A stretch of DNA of 64,000 nt from Pseudoduganella lurida (lineage in GTDB: Bacteria > Pseudomonadota > Gammaproteobacteria > Burkholderiales > Burkholderiaceae_D): the NCBI RefSeq assembly GCF_007830455.1, contig NZ_VLLB01000008.1, positions 62,001-126,000 of the forward strand, read 5' to 3'. Both the position numbers and the translations under genes were made by a program. The notes beneath the pieces were generated by a model. It was not told the origin of the DNA and ran no database searches. It saw nothing but the letters and a program-made list of their open reading frames with translations. Below are positions 17,649 through 25,715 of this stretch, piece after piece; the stretch's first letter is position 1, and each line of letters begins with the position of its first letter.

Positions 17649-19445
17649 ATGCAATTTCGATCTTTAGTGCTGCCGCTGGCTGGCGCCGGCTTCATGATGG
17701 CAGCGCTGCCTGCAAGCGCTGGCGCAGCGCCTGTGCTGTCATGCGACGAGACCCTGAAATCATCGTTCGCAACCGACGCAGACACTTCGGTCGTGCTGGT
17801 CAAGGCCTTCCGCAAAGGCGAGCCACTCTCGCTGCCCGGCTCGCCCGCATCGAAGCCCGGCAAGCCGGCAGACAATGATGTCTGTCTGGTGAAGCTTGTG
17901 GTCGGACCAGGCAACCGGGGGCCTGCCAATGCGACCTCGACATCGCGTGGCATCGGAATCGAAGTCTGGCTGCCTGCCAGGGCGAACTGGAACGGCAGGG
18001 TCCACGCCCTCGGCGGCGGCGGCTGGCAGGGCGGCAAGGCGGCCGCCACCGATGCGATTGCGAGCCCCGATGCGGCAGCCATCGCGGGCGGCGAAGGCGC
18101 GGTATCGTCGGTGACGGATACCGGCCATACCGTCGGCGGCGGCTCGTTCGCCATGCTGCCGGATGGCGGTATCAACGAACGCCTGTGGATCGATTTTGCC
18201 TCGCGCGCCATCCACGAGCAGGCGCTGAAGACCAAGGCGCTGGCGACGGCCTACTATGGCGCCGCGCCCAGGCGTTCGTACTGGGAAGGCGGATCCACCG
18301 GCGGCCGCCAGGGCCTGAAGCTCGCCCAGCGTCATCCTGACGATTTCGATGGCATCATCGCCAACTTCCCGGCCCTTAACTGGACGCGGTTCATCACCTC
18401 CGAAATGTACCCCCAGATCGTGTTCCAGCGCGACCTGAAAGGAAAGCCGCTGTCACTTGCCCAGATGGACCTGGCGTCGAATGCCGCCATCCGCGCGTGC
18501 GATGTCGTCGGCGGCCACCACCTCGGATACCTTCTCGACCCCTCGATCTGCACTTACGATCCTGCCAAGGATGCCGCCGTTCTTTGCCGGGCCGATGGCG
18601 GCAGCAACAATACGCCGGATTGCCTCAGCAAGACGCAGGCGAATGCAATCAACAAAATCTGGTATGGCATGACTGCCGACGGCACGGTGCCAGCGCCCGT
18701 CGCCGACAATGGCTGGAAGGACGCGGAATCCGCGACCCTGCCGGGCACTGGCAACCACAAATGGTTCGGCCTGCCCAGGGGGACATCGCTGTATGCGAAG
18801 ACCTTCTACGACATGGGCCTTGACGGCCTCGCCAGTCCGCGCGGTCCGTTCCTGATCGCGTCCGACCTGCTGGCGCTTGAGCTGCAGGACCCCACGATTG
18901 CCGGACCGAATTTCGTCAACGCCGAGGGAACGGGACAGGGGCGGTGGAAGCAGCTGTCGTATGCGCAGCTGGCCGGCGCTTACGAGCGCGGGCTGGCCTT
19001 GCAGTCGAAATTCGGCGAGATCAATACCGACTCGCCGGACCTGTCTGCCTTCAAGGCGCGCGGCGGGAAGATGCTGACCTGGCATGGCCTGAACGATGAA
19101 GCGATCGCGCCGCAGGGAACGATCAATTACTACAACCGGGTCGCCGCGAACATGGGCGGCGTGGCGAACGTCCAGGACTTCTATCGCCTGTACCTGGTGC
19201 CTGGCCTGGGCCACGGGACACCGAACGGGACGGCCAATCCGGCCGCGTCGCCGCCCAATTTCGCGCCGACCCAGATGTACGAGCTGCTCACGGCATGGGT
19301 CGAGCACGGCGTCGCTCCGGCCGACGTGACGCTGCGAAGCAGTGGCGGCGGCGTGACCAGGACGCGGCCCATCTGCGTGTATCCGCAGCGCGTGCAGTAC
19401 ACAGGCGGCAATCCGGATCTTGCGACCAGCTACATTTGCTCCTGA
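17649..19445 (+). CDS. Tannase/feruloyl esterase family protein, exported
   Basis: A 598-residue secreted esterase that cleaves gallate or hydroxycinnamate-type esters in this family. The ATG at 17649 starts a signal peptide ending near ASAGAAP. The nucleophile serine lies in GGSTGGRQG near residue 217; the Asp and His of the triad are likely in TWHGLNDEAI and LVPGLGHGTPN. Cysteines of the family's disulphides are present (for example LSCDE and the terminal SYICS). It fits a role in breaking down plant phenolic esters, whose products the neighbouring oxidoreductases could process. It lacks the shared promoter motif of its neighbours. Confidence 0.9.
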   Translation: MQFRSLVLPLAGAGFMMAALPASAGAAPVLSCDETLKSSFATDADTSVVLVKAFRKGEPLSLPGSPASKPGKPADNDVCLVKLVVGPGNRGPANATSTSRGIGIEVWLPARANWNGRVHALGGGGWQGGKAAATDAIASPDAAAIAGGEGAVSSVTDTGHTVGGGSFAMLPDGGINERLWIDFASRAIHEQALKTKALATAYYGAAPRRSYWEGGSTGGRQGLKLAQRHPDDFDGIIANFPALNWTRFITSEMYPQIVFQRDLKGKPLSLAQMDLASNAAIRACDVVGGHHLGYLLDPSICTYDPAKDAAVLCRADGGSNNTPDCLSKTQANAINKIWYGMTADGTVPAPVADNGWKDAESATLPGTGNHKWFGLPRGTSLYAKTFYDMGLDGLASPRGPFLIASDLLALELQDPTIAGPNFVNAEGTGQGRWKQLSYAQLAGAYERGLALQSKFGEINTDSPDLSAFKARGGKMLTWHGLNDEAIAPQGTINYYNRVAANMGGVANVQDFYRLYLVPGLGHGTPNGTANPAASPPNFAPTQMYELLTAWVEHGVAPADVTLRSSGGGVTRTRPICVYPQRVQYTGGNPDLATSYICS

Positions 19446-19490
19446 TGCAATCGATTAGCTGAGCTTATCGTTCCTAGCTGGATTTGCCGG

Positions 19491-19520
19491 CTAGTCCCCC
19501 GTTCGCCTGATAGGTAGACT
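19491..19520 (+). promoter_or_regulatory. Shared regulon promoter, carboxylesterase copy
   Basis: CTAGTC (19491-19496), an 18-bp spacer, TAGACT (19515-19520). With flanks (19510-19526) it repeats 17 bp of the MFS promoter exactly and at the same distance from CTAGTC. Confidence 0.65.
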
Positions 19521-19585
19521 GCTTGCAAACAGACGGGCAGGCACCGCCGCCCGTTTCCGTTTGCTTATCAGCCGAAAGAGAAAAG

Positions 19586-21166
19586 ATGATTCGACACTTG
19601 ATGATCGCAGGACTCGTCCTGGGCACGATCAGCATGGCAGCAGCCCAGCCGATACCCTTGCAGGTGAAGACCGATAGCGGGCTGGTCGGTGGTATCGACC
19701 AGGACGGCATGCAGGCGTGGCTCGGCATTCCCTACGCCGCCGCGCCGGTGGGCAAGCTGCGCTGGATGCCGCCGCAACGCCCCCAGCCCTGGAGCGCCGT
19801 GCGCGACGCCAAATCGTTCGGCAACTATTGCCCGCAGAACGAAGACCTCGGCGTCTTTGGTAAGCCGGGCGGGCGGGAAGACTGTCTCAACTTGAACGTA
19901 TACGTCGGCAAGGACGCCGTGAGGCGTGGGAAGAAGCTGCCCGTGTTCGTCTGGATCCACGGCGGTAGCCTGTTCGTCGGCGCCAACCGTGATTACGACG
20001 CCAGCAAGCTGGCCAAGGACGGGAACGCGGTCGTCGTGACCATCAACTATCGCCTGGGCCTGCTGGGCTACTTCGCCCATCCGGTCCTGAACGGCGAGGG
20101 GCACGCGTTTGCCAATTACGGGTTCATGGACCAGCAGATGGCGCTGGACTGGGTACAGCGCAACATCGCCGCTTTCGGTGGGGACAAGGGCAACGTGACG
20201 ATCGCTGGCGAATCGTCTGGCGGAAACAGCGTGCTGGCGCACGTGGCGGCGCCGGGGTCCCGCGGCAACTTCCAGCATGCGATTGCCATGAGCGGTGGTG
20301 CCGTGGCGCTGAAATTCCCGGCCTTCGGTGCACCCAAGCCGCTCGACTTCGCCGAGAAGATGGGCACCGGCTTTGCCCGGGCTGCAGGTTGCGAAAGCGG
20401 CGATGCTGCCGCTTGCCTGCGGGCGCTGCCTGTCGCGACGGTCCTGGCCATGCAGACACCTTATCTGATCAATCAGGTCATCATCGATGGTACCGTCATG
20501 CCGATGCATCCGGCCGAGGCGTATCGGTCCGGAAAATTCAACCACGTCACGCTGATCAATGGCAGCACGCGCGACGAAGGCGGATTCTTCGCAGGCGCGG
20601 TGGAAAATCTCACACAGGCACCACTCCAGGGAGCGTCGTACGACAAGGCGATGAGCGACTGGTTCGGCACCTGGGCCGAGGAGGTGAAGAAAGCGTACCC
20701 TGTCAGTGACTATACAAATGCCAGCGAAGCTTATGCGGCGGCAGTGACGGACATGGAATTTGCCTGCCCGGGCCGTGCGATCAGTCGCTGGGTCGCTGCG
20801 CAAACGCCGACCCATGCGTTCGAGTTCGCCGACCGCACGGCACCCGACTATCTCACTGCGCCTACCTCGTTCGTCATGGGGGCGGGACACAGCATGGAGC
20901 TGGCGTATATTTTCCCTGGCTTTCACGGCGGTCGCGGTAAGCCGGTCAAATTGAACCCGCTCCAGGAGAAGCTGTCTGACACGATGGTCCGCTACTGGAC
21001 CAGCGCGGCCGGCATGAAGGACCGCGCAGCCGAATGGCCGCGCTACGACCCTTCGCTCGACAACTACATGAGCCTCGTTTTACCGAATCCAGCCATGACT
21101 AAAGGCAGTTTCGGACGGATTCACAAATGCGAGTTCTGGCAACGTAGCGGCGTGATTTTCGATTGA
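19586..21166 (+). CDS. Type B carboxylesterase, exported
   Basis: A 526-residue serine esterase of the carboxylesterase/cholinesterase family. The ATG at 19586 opens a signal peptide (MIRHLMIAGLVLG, cut after AAAQ), so the enzyme is periplasmic or secreted. The type B signatures are visible: EDCLNLNVYV, the oxyanion-hole HGGSLFVG and the nucleophile in GESSGGNS near residue 211; Glu/Asp and His are likely in STRDEGGFF and GAGHSMELAY. With the tannase-like enzyme it forms an ester-cleaving pair at the end of the catabolic island. Confidence 0.92.
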   Translation: MIRHLMIAGLVLGTISMAAAQPIPLQVKTDSGLVGGIDQDGMQAWLGIPYAAAPVGKLRWMPPQRPQPWSAVRDAKSFGNYCPQNEDLGVFGKPGGREDCLNLNVYVGKDAVRRGKKLPVFVWIHGGSLFVGANRDYDASKLAKDGNAVVVTINYRLGLLGYFAHPVLNGEGHAFANYGFMDQQMALDWVQRNIAAFGGDKGNVTIAGESSGGNSVLAHVAAPGSRGNFQHAIAMSGGAVALKFPAFGAPKPLDFAEKMGTGFARAAGCESGDAAACLRALPVATVLAMQTPYLINQVIIDGTVMPMHPAEAYRSGKFNHVTLINGSTRDEGGFFAGAVENLTQAPLQGASYDKAMSDWFGTWAEEVKKAYPVSDYTNASEAYAAAVTDMEFACPGRAISRWVAAQTPTHAFEFADRTAPDYLTAPTSFVMGAGHSMELAYIFPGFHGGRGKPVKLNPLQEKLSDTMVRYWTSAAGMKDRAAEWPRYDPSLDNYMSLVLPNPAMTKGSFGRIHKCEFWQRSGVIFD

Positions 21167-21292
21167 AGACCCTAGCGGGTTCATGACAACAATCTGTCTA
21201 ACTCTCTTTCGCTCGCCGATGCCTTCCGTCCGTCGCCAGGATCACTCATGGCTGCACGGTGCCGATGACGAATGCACGCGCTGAAACGGCAT

Positions 21293-21601
21293 TCATGGCG
21301 AGCGACTGGTGTTCGCGGGCAGCGCCGGAAGGGGCGGCGGAGCGCGCCTGCGGGTCTTGCAGGCTGCAGGCAGCTGCAATGCCACAGGTACCAATGCCAA
21401 ATTCCGATCGCGCCGCCGCTGCTCGGTATCCGCGCGTACCCGTTCACGCAGGTAATCCAGGACGTCGCTGCGCAGGAACACCCACGATTTGCCGACCTTC
21501 GTTCCCGGCAGTTCGCCGTCACGTGCCAATGCCAGCACCGTAGCGGTATCGGCATACAGCAGCGCGGCGGCGTCTGCAGCGTTGAGGGTGTCGGGGGCCA
21601 T
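21293..21601 (-). CDS. Small helix-turn-helix protein (excisionase/AlpA-like fold)
   Basis: A 102-residue protein whose first ~50 residues form the short winged HTH typical of excisionase-family proteins (LNAADAAALLYADTATVLALARDGELPGTKVGKSWVF, read as segments). The tail is Arg/Pro-rich. Such proteins act as recombination directionality factors or small regulators. It lies 54 bp after a gene of unknown function on the same strand, at the left boundary of the IncP-like backbone. A role in excision of the element is plausible but it is far from int, so regulator is equally possible. Confidence 0.7.
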   Translation of the reverse strand: MAPDTLNAADAAALLYADTATVLALARDGELPGTKVGKSWVFLRSDVLDYLRERVRADTEQRRRDRNLALVPVALQLPAACKTRRRAPPPLPALPANTSRSP

Positions 21602-21655
21602 TGCCAGTTCCGCCAGGTGAGCGCTGATGGTATTTCACACGCGCTGCTGTGGCAG

Positions 21656-22036
21656 TCAGTCGATGGCAGCGCCTACTTGCGGCGCGAGTCCCGAGGCAAG
21701 CGCACCGCCGGCGTCGGCTTCCCGCAACCGCATGGCCTTGGAGAGGGCTGGCCAGAAGTTCTTCACTGCCCGGATCGGCGTCTTTTCGCGCAGCGAGCGG
21801 TGCGAGACGGTGTCGTTCGCATAGCCGGTGTGGACGCTGCTCATGTCCTTCTGCAGCGCCACCGCCAGCAGGTAATTCTCGCCATCGGACTGGTAGACCA
21901 CGGTACCGCCGGCGCCGCACAGCAGCGCGCTGTCGATCGCGCGCCGCAGCGATACGAGGGCGGGGCCGTCGCCGACGATGACGGCGATTTCGTCGCGGCG
22001 CGACGGGCCCAGGATGTGCAGCATCTGTTCGCTCAT
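21656..22036 (-). CDS. Hypothetical protein, 126 aa
   Basis: I do not recognise this protein. A strong Shine-Dalgarno (AAAGGAGG, 8 nt before the ATG) and a compact sequence support a real gene. It has no signal peptide or membrane segment; a glycine-rich IVGDGPALVSLRRAID stretch and VVYQSDGENYLLAVALQKD suggest a small alpha/beta domain. It is divergent from the kleE/korB operon and precedes the HTH gene, so it probably belongs to the element's control region and may respond to KorB through the operator at 22168. Confidence 0.65.
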   Translation of the reverse strand: MSEQMLHILGPSRRDEIAVIVGDGPALVSLRRAIDSALLCGAGGTVVYQSDGENYLLAVALQKDMSSVHTGYANDTVSHRSLREKTPIRAVKNFWPALSKAMRLREADAGGALASGLAPQVGAAID

Positions 22037-22137
22037 GATGTCCTCCTTTGTGGATGCAACCGATATGTCGAAATTCTGTATTCAGTATCGGCGCTCGCAC
22101 GCAGGCCGCAATGCGAACGTGTCGTCTATATCGAATT

Positions 22138-22209
22138 GATCAAACCGTTTGCCAGTCGCCGCGCATTTTTAGCGGCTAAAGCTCTGTCCGGTGATTGCAC
22201 GGTTTGATC
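22138..22209. repeat. 11-bp inverted repeat bracketing the KorB operator
   Basis: GATCAAACCGT (22138-22148) and its exact complement ACGGTTTGATC (22199-22209) flank the KorB-type operator at 22168-22180. The spacing allows two dimers or a looped complex. A second regulator of the control operon is the likely reader, but none is identified. Confidence 0.6.
22168..22180. promoter_or_regulatory. KorB operator (OB) before the kleE-korB operon
   Basis: TTTAGCGGCTAAA, an exact match to the 13-bp IncP KorB operator palindrome (known from RP4). It lies 92 bp upstream of the kleE-like gene, consistent with autoregulation of korB. Confidence 0.88.
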
Positions 22210-22271
22210 CATCTCAAACCCGACAGGGAGGTTTCGCGCGACGATCTGGTCAGCTACTACAGGAGATGACC

Positions 22272-22646
22272 ATGGGCCGCATCTTCGAATTCCCGAAATC
22301 GGATCGCGTCCAGGAGCGCGTGGCGCCGTCACCCTCTGCACCCGAGGATCCCGCACTCGCGCCCAGGCCCGTAAGCCCCTGGCGGACCCTGTGCAGGAAT
22401 CCGCTGTTCCTGCTGGTCTACGGTGTCTTCGTCATGGTCGTGGTGATGACCTGGCCACTCCTGCGCTGGGTGGTTACCGTCGACCTGATGTTCCAGCTGG
22501 TCCGCGCGATGGTGCTGTGGGACACGCCGGGCGTTCACGCGGGCTTTACGTGCTTCGTGCACTTCGCCGTCGTCATCCTCCTCGCTGTCATCGTGTTCGC
22601 TGCTCCTGCCCACATGGTCGAGCCGCCGGGTGGCAATCAGCGATGA
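22272..22646 (+). CDS. kleE: KleE-like stable inheritance membrane protein
   Basis: A 124-residue inner-membrane protein with a Pro-rich N-terminus and two hydrophobic segments. The pattern WPLLRWVVTVDLMFQ...LWDTPGVHAGF...HFAVV resembles KleE, encoded in the kle stable-inheritance operons of IncP plasmids (family recalled from memory). AGGAG precedes the ATG at 22272; an ATG at 22266 sits on the Shine-Dalgarno itself. Its stop overlaps the korB start (ATGA). Its molecular function is not known even in RP4. Confidence 0.7.
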   Translation: MGRIFEFPKSDRVQERVAPSPSAPEDPALAPRPVSPWRTLCRNPLFLLVYGVFVMVVVMTWPLLRWVVTVDLMFQLVRAMVLWDTPGVHAGFTCFVHFAVVILLAVIVFAAPAHMVEPPGGNQR

Positions 22647-23641
22647 CGAAGAAGGACGAGGGCGTCGTCAAGAGCACCGATCACGGGAGTGTCGAAGCAG
22701 GCCGCCCGATCGAGCTACCGCTCGATTTGATCGATGAGGATCCGCAGCAGCCGCGACGCGCGGACAACCCTGGATTTTCCGCACGGAGCCTGTCCGAACT
22801 CGCCGACTCGATCGCGCAGCGTGGTGTGAAGACGCCCATATCGGTTCGTACGAATACGGAACGGCCAGGCAGGTATCTGGTCAATCATGGTGCGCGGCGC
22901 CTGCGCGCGTCCCGCCTTGCCGGCAAGGACACGCTTCCCGTCTTCATCGATCCCGACTACAGCCAAGCCGACCAGGTCGTGGAGAACCTGCATCGTGATG
23001 GCCTTACGGCACGCGAGATCGCGGACTACATCGGCCGGGAGCTGTCGAAGGGCCTGAAGCGCAAGCAGATCGCGCAGAAGATCAGCAAATCCGCCGCTTT
23101 CGTCACCCAGCATGCACGCCTGCTGGATCTGCCGCAACCGGTCGCCCAAGCGTTCAACGCGGGGAGGGTGCGGGACGTCACGGTCGTCAATGAACTTGCT
23201 ACAGCGCATCAAAAGAATCCCGCCGAAGTGGAAAGATGGCTGGAAGACGAGCGCCAGGAGATTACCCGCGGGAGCGTGCTGCATTTGCGCCAGTTCCTCA
23301 CGCAGCGCAGTGGATTCTCTCATCCAGCCATCGACGACAGTACGGACGACGGCATAGACGCCTTAACGCTTGAGGAAGACGCCGGCCCGGAAACACCGCG
23401 GCGGCAAAGGCAGGCTAGGGTGAAGGTCTTGCATCGTGGCCGGTCAGGGAATCTTGTGCTCACTCGGCGCCCCGACAGCGCGGGCAGTGCGTGGGTGCAG
23501 TTCGACGAGAGCGGCTCGCTGGAAGAAGTGCCACTGACTGCCGTGCGGCTGACGGCGCTGGCATTCGGCGATAGCGCTGACGCAGCTGAGGTGCCTTCAC
23601 CACAAAAGGACACTAGGAAAACACGCAAGGGAACGGGCTGA
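22643..23641 (+). CDS. korB: KorB, ParB-family partition protein and global repressor
   Basis: KorB of IncP plasmids is a CTP-binding ParB-type DNA clamp that both partitions the plasmid and represses transfer and control promoters through TTTAGCSGCTAAA sites. This 332-residue protein aligns with it along its length: PIELPLDLIDEDPQQPR at the start, the NHGARRLRASRLAG clamp motif, the ENLHRDGLTAREIADYIGREL helix-turn-helix region, and a C-terminal SH3-like dimer domain (VKVLHRGRSGNLVLTRRP). The start overlaps the kleE-like stop. Three matching operators are present in the window. The ParA partner IncC is not seen nearby. Confidence 0.93.
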   Translation: MTKKDEGVVKSTDHGSVEAGRPIELPLDLIDEDPQQPRRADNPGFSARSLSELADSIAQRGVKTPISVRTNTERPGRYLVNHGARRLRASRLAGKDTLPVFIDPDYSQADQVVENLHRDGLTAREIADYIGRELSKGLKRKQIAQKISKSAAFVTQHARLLDLPQPVAQAFNAGRVRDVTVVNELATAHQKNPAEVERWLEDERQEITRGSVLHLRQFLTQRSGFSHPAIDDSTDDGIDALTLEEDAGPETPRRQRQARVKVLHRGRSGNLVLTRRPDSAGSAWVQFDESGSLEEVPLTAVRLTALAFGDSADAAEVPSPQKDTRKTRKGTG

Positions 23642-23985
23642 TGAAACAGCGGCTTCTGGTGATGAACGGACAGCGCCTCCTGCAGACGGAGAAGGATGGC
23701 GACTGGGTGGTATCGAAGGTAGACAAGGCCGGGGCAATCAAGCCAGGGCTATATCCATTGAATGGGGCACGCGGAGCCGATCGAGCAGCGACTCACGAAG
23801 GAGTCATACTGCACGTCGATCGTGAGCATGTCTTCCAGCTAGTGGGTAAGGACGTCGTCGCGCATGATGCGAGCGACTTCGCGAAGCCTCCCCAGGCGGG
23901 CAGCCTGGCTTCCATCGGCTATCAGGGTAAGCAAGCTTCGGTCAAGCAGCCGTCTCTCAAGACCGGTAGAGGAGTCAAAAGATAG
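23641..23985 (+). CDS. kfrB: KfrB-like protein
   Basis: A 114-residue soluble protein that starts inside the korB stop codon (TGATG), so it is translated from the same operon. The sequence plan (LLVMNGQRLLQTEKDGDWVV, KPGLYPLNGAR, HEGVILHVDREHVFQLVGKDVVAHD) resembles the KfrB family of IncP plasmids, whose role in stable inheritance is poorly defined. The assignment is from memory of that family. The gene is convergent with the type VI immunity gene. Confidence 0.6.
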   Translation: MKQRLLVMNGQRLLQTEKDGDWVVSKVDKAGAIKPGLYPLNGARGADRAATHEGVILHVDREHVFQLVGKDVVAHDASDFAKPPQAGSLASIGYQGKQASVKQPSLKTGRGVKR

Positions 23986-24058
23986 GATGGCATACCTGTC
24001 GATACCTCCCATTGTCTGGATAGTGCGCGGTGTATGAGCCACCACCTAGGTGCGCTTT

Positions 24059-24790
24059 TCAGGACTGGCTGTTGAGCTGTGCGAACGTGGGTAACAGGTC
24101 CTGATCAACCATCCTTGTTTCGATTGCATTGGCTTTCGTCACATGCTCTTGATTCTTGATCATAAATGGTTCATCAACCGAAATCACAAGCGTGCCTTTC
24201 GACGAGCTGCTTTCATTGCCGGTAATTGGCATCAACGCGGCCGCCTCGGGTACCTGTTGGGTCGAGATCGCAATCGGCAGGTAAAGCATCCATCCCACTG
24301 CTGGCCTGTCCGTAAAGACGCTGGTATCGTCGTAGCCAATTGGTCCAACCTGAACAGTTTCTGGCGACCACTTCCTGACGATTGCAGTAACGAAGCTGAT
24401 AACGTTCGCGGTATCCAGCAATGATTCGTGCCCCTCCGCCTGAAACTCCAGATTACTGGGTATGGCAGGCTTCGTATAGGTGATCGTAAAGGAAGCACCG
24501 CCATCACGATCCTTGCCGTTCCACACGCCCATAATGCGAACATTTGGATCATGATTGTCCTTATCGGCTTTCGCCATCGCGAGAGCTGCGGAACTGGGGC
24601 CCAGAGGAGTGAATGCTGGGTTCAATAGCGAAGCGGATTTTGTTCGTGCTGGCGGATACCAGGAATCCAGTTGAAATTTCAACGGTTCCAGCGCGTTCGC
24701 GATTTCCCATAGGTCCTGGTACTGTTCTTCTAGTGATGGAAGCGCGCCGCCTATCCGGAACGTTGCTGTGATTGTCAGGTAGTAGCTCAT
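24059..24790 (-). CDS. Imm52-family immunity protein
   Basis: A 243-residue cytosolic protein that should bind and block the nuclease toxin encoded just before it. It resembles the Imm52 family usually paired with Tox-REase-5 toxins: SYYLTITATFR at the start, an acidic body, and GWMLYLP in the second half. Its ATG overlaps the toxin stop (ATGA), the usual coupling for a toxin and its antidote. It is the last gene of a five-gene cassette. Confidence 0.78.
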   Translation of the reverse strand: MSYYLTITATFRIGGALPSLEEQYQDLWEIANALEPLKFQLDSWYPPARTKSASLLNPAFTPLGPSSAALAMAKADKDNHDPNVRIMGVWNGKDRDGGASFTITYTKPAIPSNLEFQAEGHESLLDTANVISFVTAIVRKWSPETVQVGPIGYDDTSVFTDRPAVGWMLYLPIAISTQQVPEAAALMPITGNESSSSKGTLVISVDEPFMIKNQEHVTKANAIETRMVDQDLLPTFAQLNSQS

Positions 24791-25380
24791 GGCGTGTGGA
24801 ATGTCGTGATGAAGAAGCCCCTGCGGCGAAACGCTGACCGCAGGTAGGCGTGGCTCCTAGGTTGCATGAAATGCCAATGCAGTCGTGATGGTGGTGACGA
24901 CGTGATGAGCAGGCTCTGGGTGGTTGCCTGCTGCATCATCTTCGGCAAGCCCGCGATTGTGAAGAAAAATTTCGGCTTATTATCCTCTGTAAAAAACTGG
25001 TCGTATCTAGCTTTCGCCTCCAGTAACAGGCACTGCTGCGACTTGAATCCATCGAAATCCGTCCCCTTGAAGTTCCATTCCGTGCGGGGAGTGAAGCCGG
25101 TGATCCGTGCCTGGTAGGTACGCGATTCCTCGGACATGTTCCAGTTTCGAGCCACAAGAGTGCCACAGTCTGGCGGGCACTTCGTGCACGCATCGCTGGT
25201 ACGAGATTGTGTTCCCGCTTCAGCAATCGGGGCTGCCTTGGCTCTCTCTGCTGCTTCTGCCCTGCGTTTTGCAGCCTCGTGCCCGATAGCGCCCGCTGTG
25301 CCTGCTGCCGCGCCGACGACAAGCGCTCGTGAAAGGAGGAGGGCCGCTCCCTCCAGAAGCGATGGGGCCAGCATGACCAT
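24787..25380 (-). CDS. Tox-REase-5 nuclease toxin (type VI effector)
   Basis: A 197-residue protein with a hydrophobic/Ala-rich N-terminus (about 1-40), then a restriction-endonuclease-fold toxin domain. Family landmarks are CPPDCGTLVARNW, SRTYQARITGF, the catalytic-looking TDFDGF and the EAK in LLLEAKARYDQF, giving the D...ExK arrangement of PD-(D/E)xK nucleases. It would cleave DNA in a competitor after delivery by a type VI secretion system. The start sits in the stop codon of the preceding gene (TGATG). The separate PAAR gene of the cassette would provide the delivery tip. Confidence 0.82.
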   Translation of the reverse strand: MVMLAPSLLEGAALLLSRALVVGAAAGTAGAIGHEAAKRRAEAAERAKAAPIAEAGTQSRTSDACTKCPPDCGTLVARNWNMSEESRTYQARITGFTPRTEWNFKGTDFDGFKSQQCLLLEAKARYDQFFTEDNKPKFFFTIAGLPKMMQQATTQSLLITSSPPSRLHWHFMQPRSHAYLRSAFRRRGFFITTFHTP

Positions 25381-25715
25381 CAGTATTTCTCCAGCTTTGA
25401 TCGTGTGAGTGCAATCAGGTCATAAAAGCGTTGCTCGACAGCTGCACCAGGTTTCCTGAGCCATCCGTCGATCGGTGGCTGCCGGTAGAAAGTCGGTGCA
25501 GCGGCTTCGTAGTAGAGGAATTGCGTGATTGCAGCTCCATCCACGAAGTGCAGGCCCACAGCATGTCGATACGCTTGTTCTAGTCGGCAGGCGAGGGTAT
25601 CGTCCGATGCCAGCTCCGGCATATCGGACAGGATGTTTTTTCTCACCGCTTCAACATACTGGTGCTCTTCAAGCTGCTTCAGTGCCGTGAGCTGACTGCT
25701 GGAGAATTTAAGCAT
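25380..25715 (-). CDS. Small protein of the type VI effector cassette
   Basis: 111 residues, no signal peptide, predicted helical; not recognised as a named family. It overlaps the DUF4123 gene by 8 nt and the toxin gene by 1 nt, so it is part of the same tightly packed operon. Position between adaptor chaperone and toxin suggests a helper for toxin folding or loading. Confidence 0.72.
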   Translation of the reverse strand: MLKFSSSQLTALKQLEEHQYVEAVRKNILSDMPELASDDTLACRLEQAYRHAVGLHFVDGAAITQFLYYEAAAPTFYRQPPIDGWLRKPGAAVEQRFYDLIALTRSKLEKY

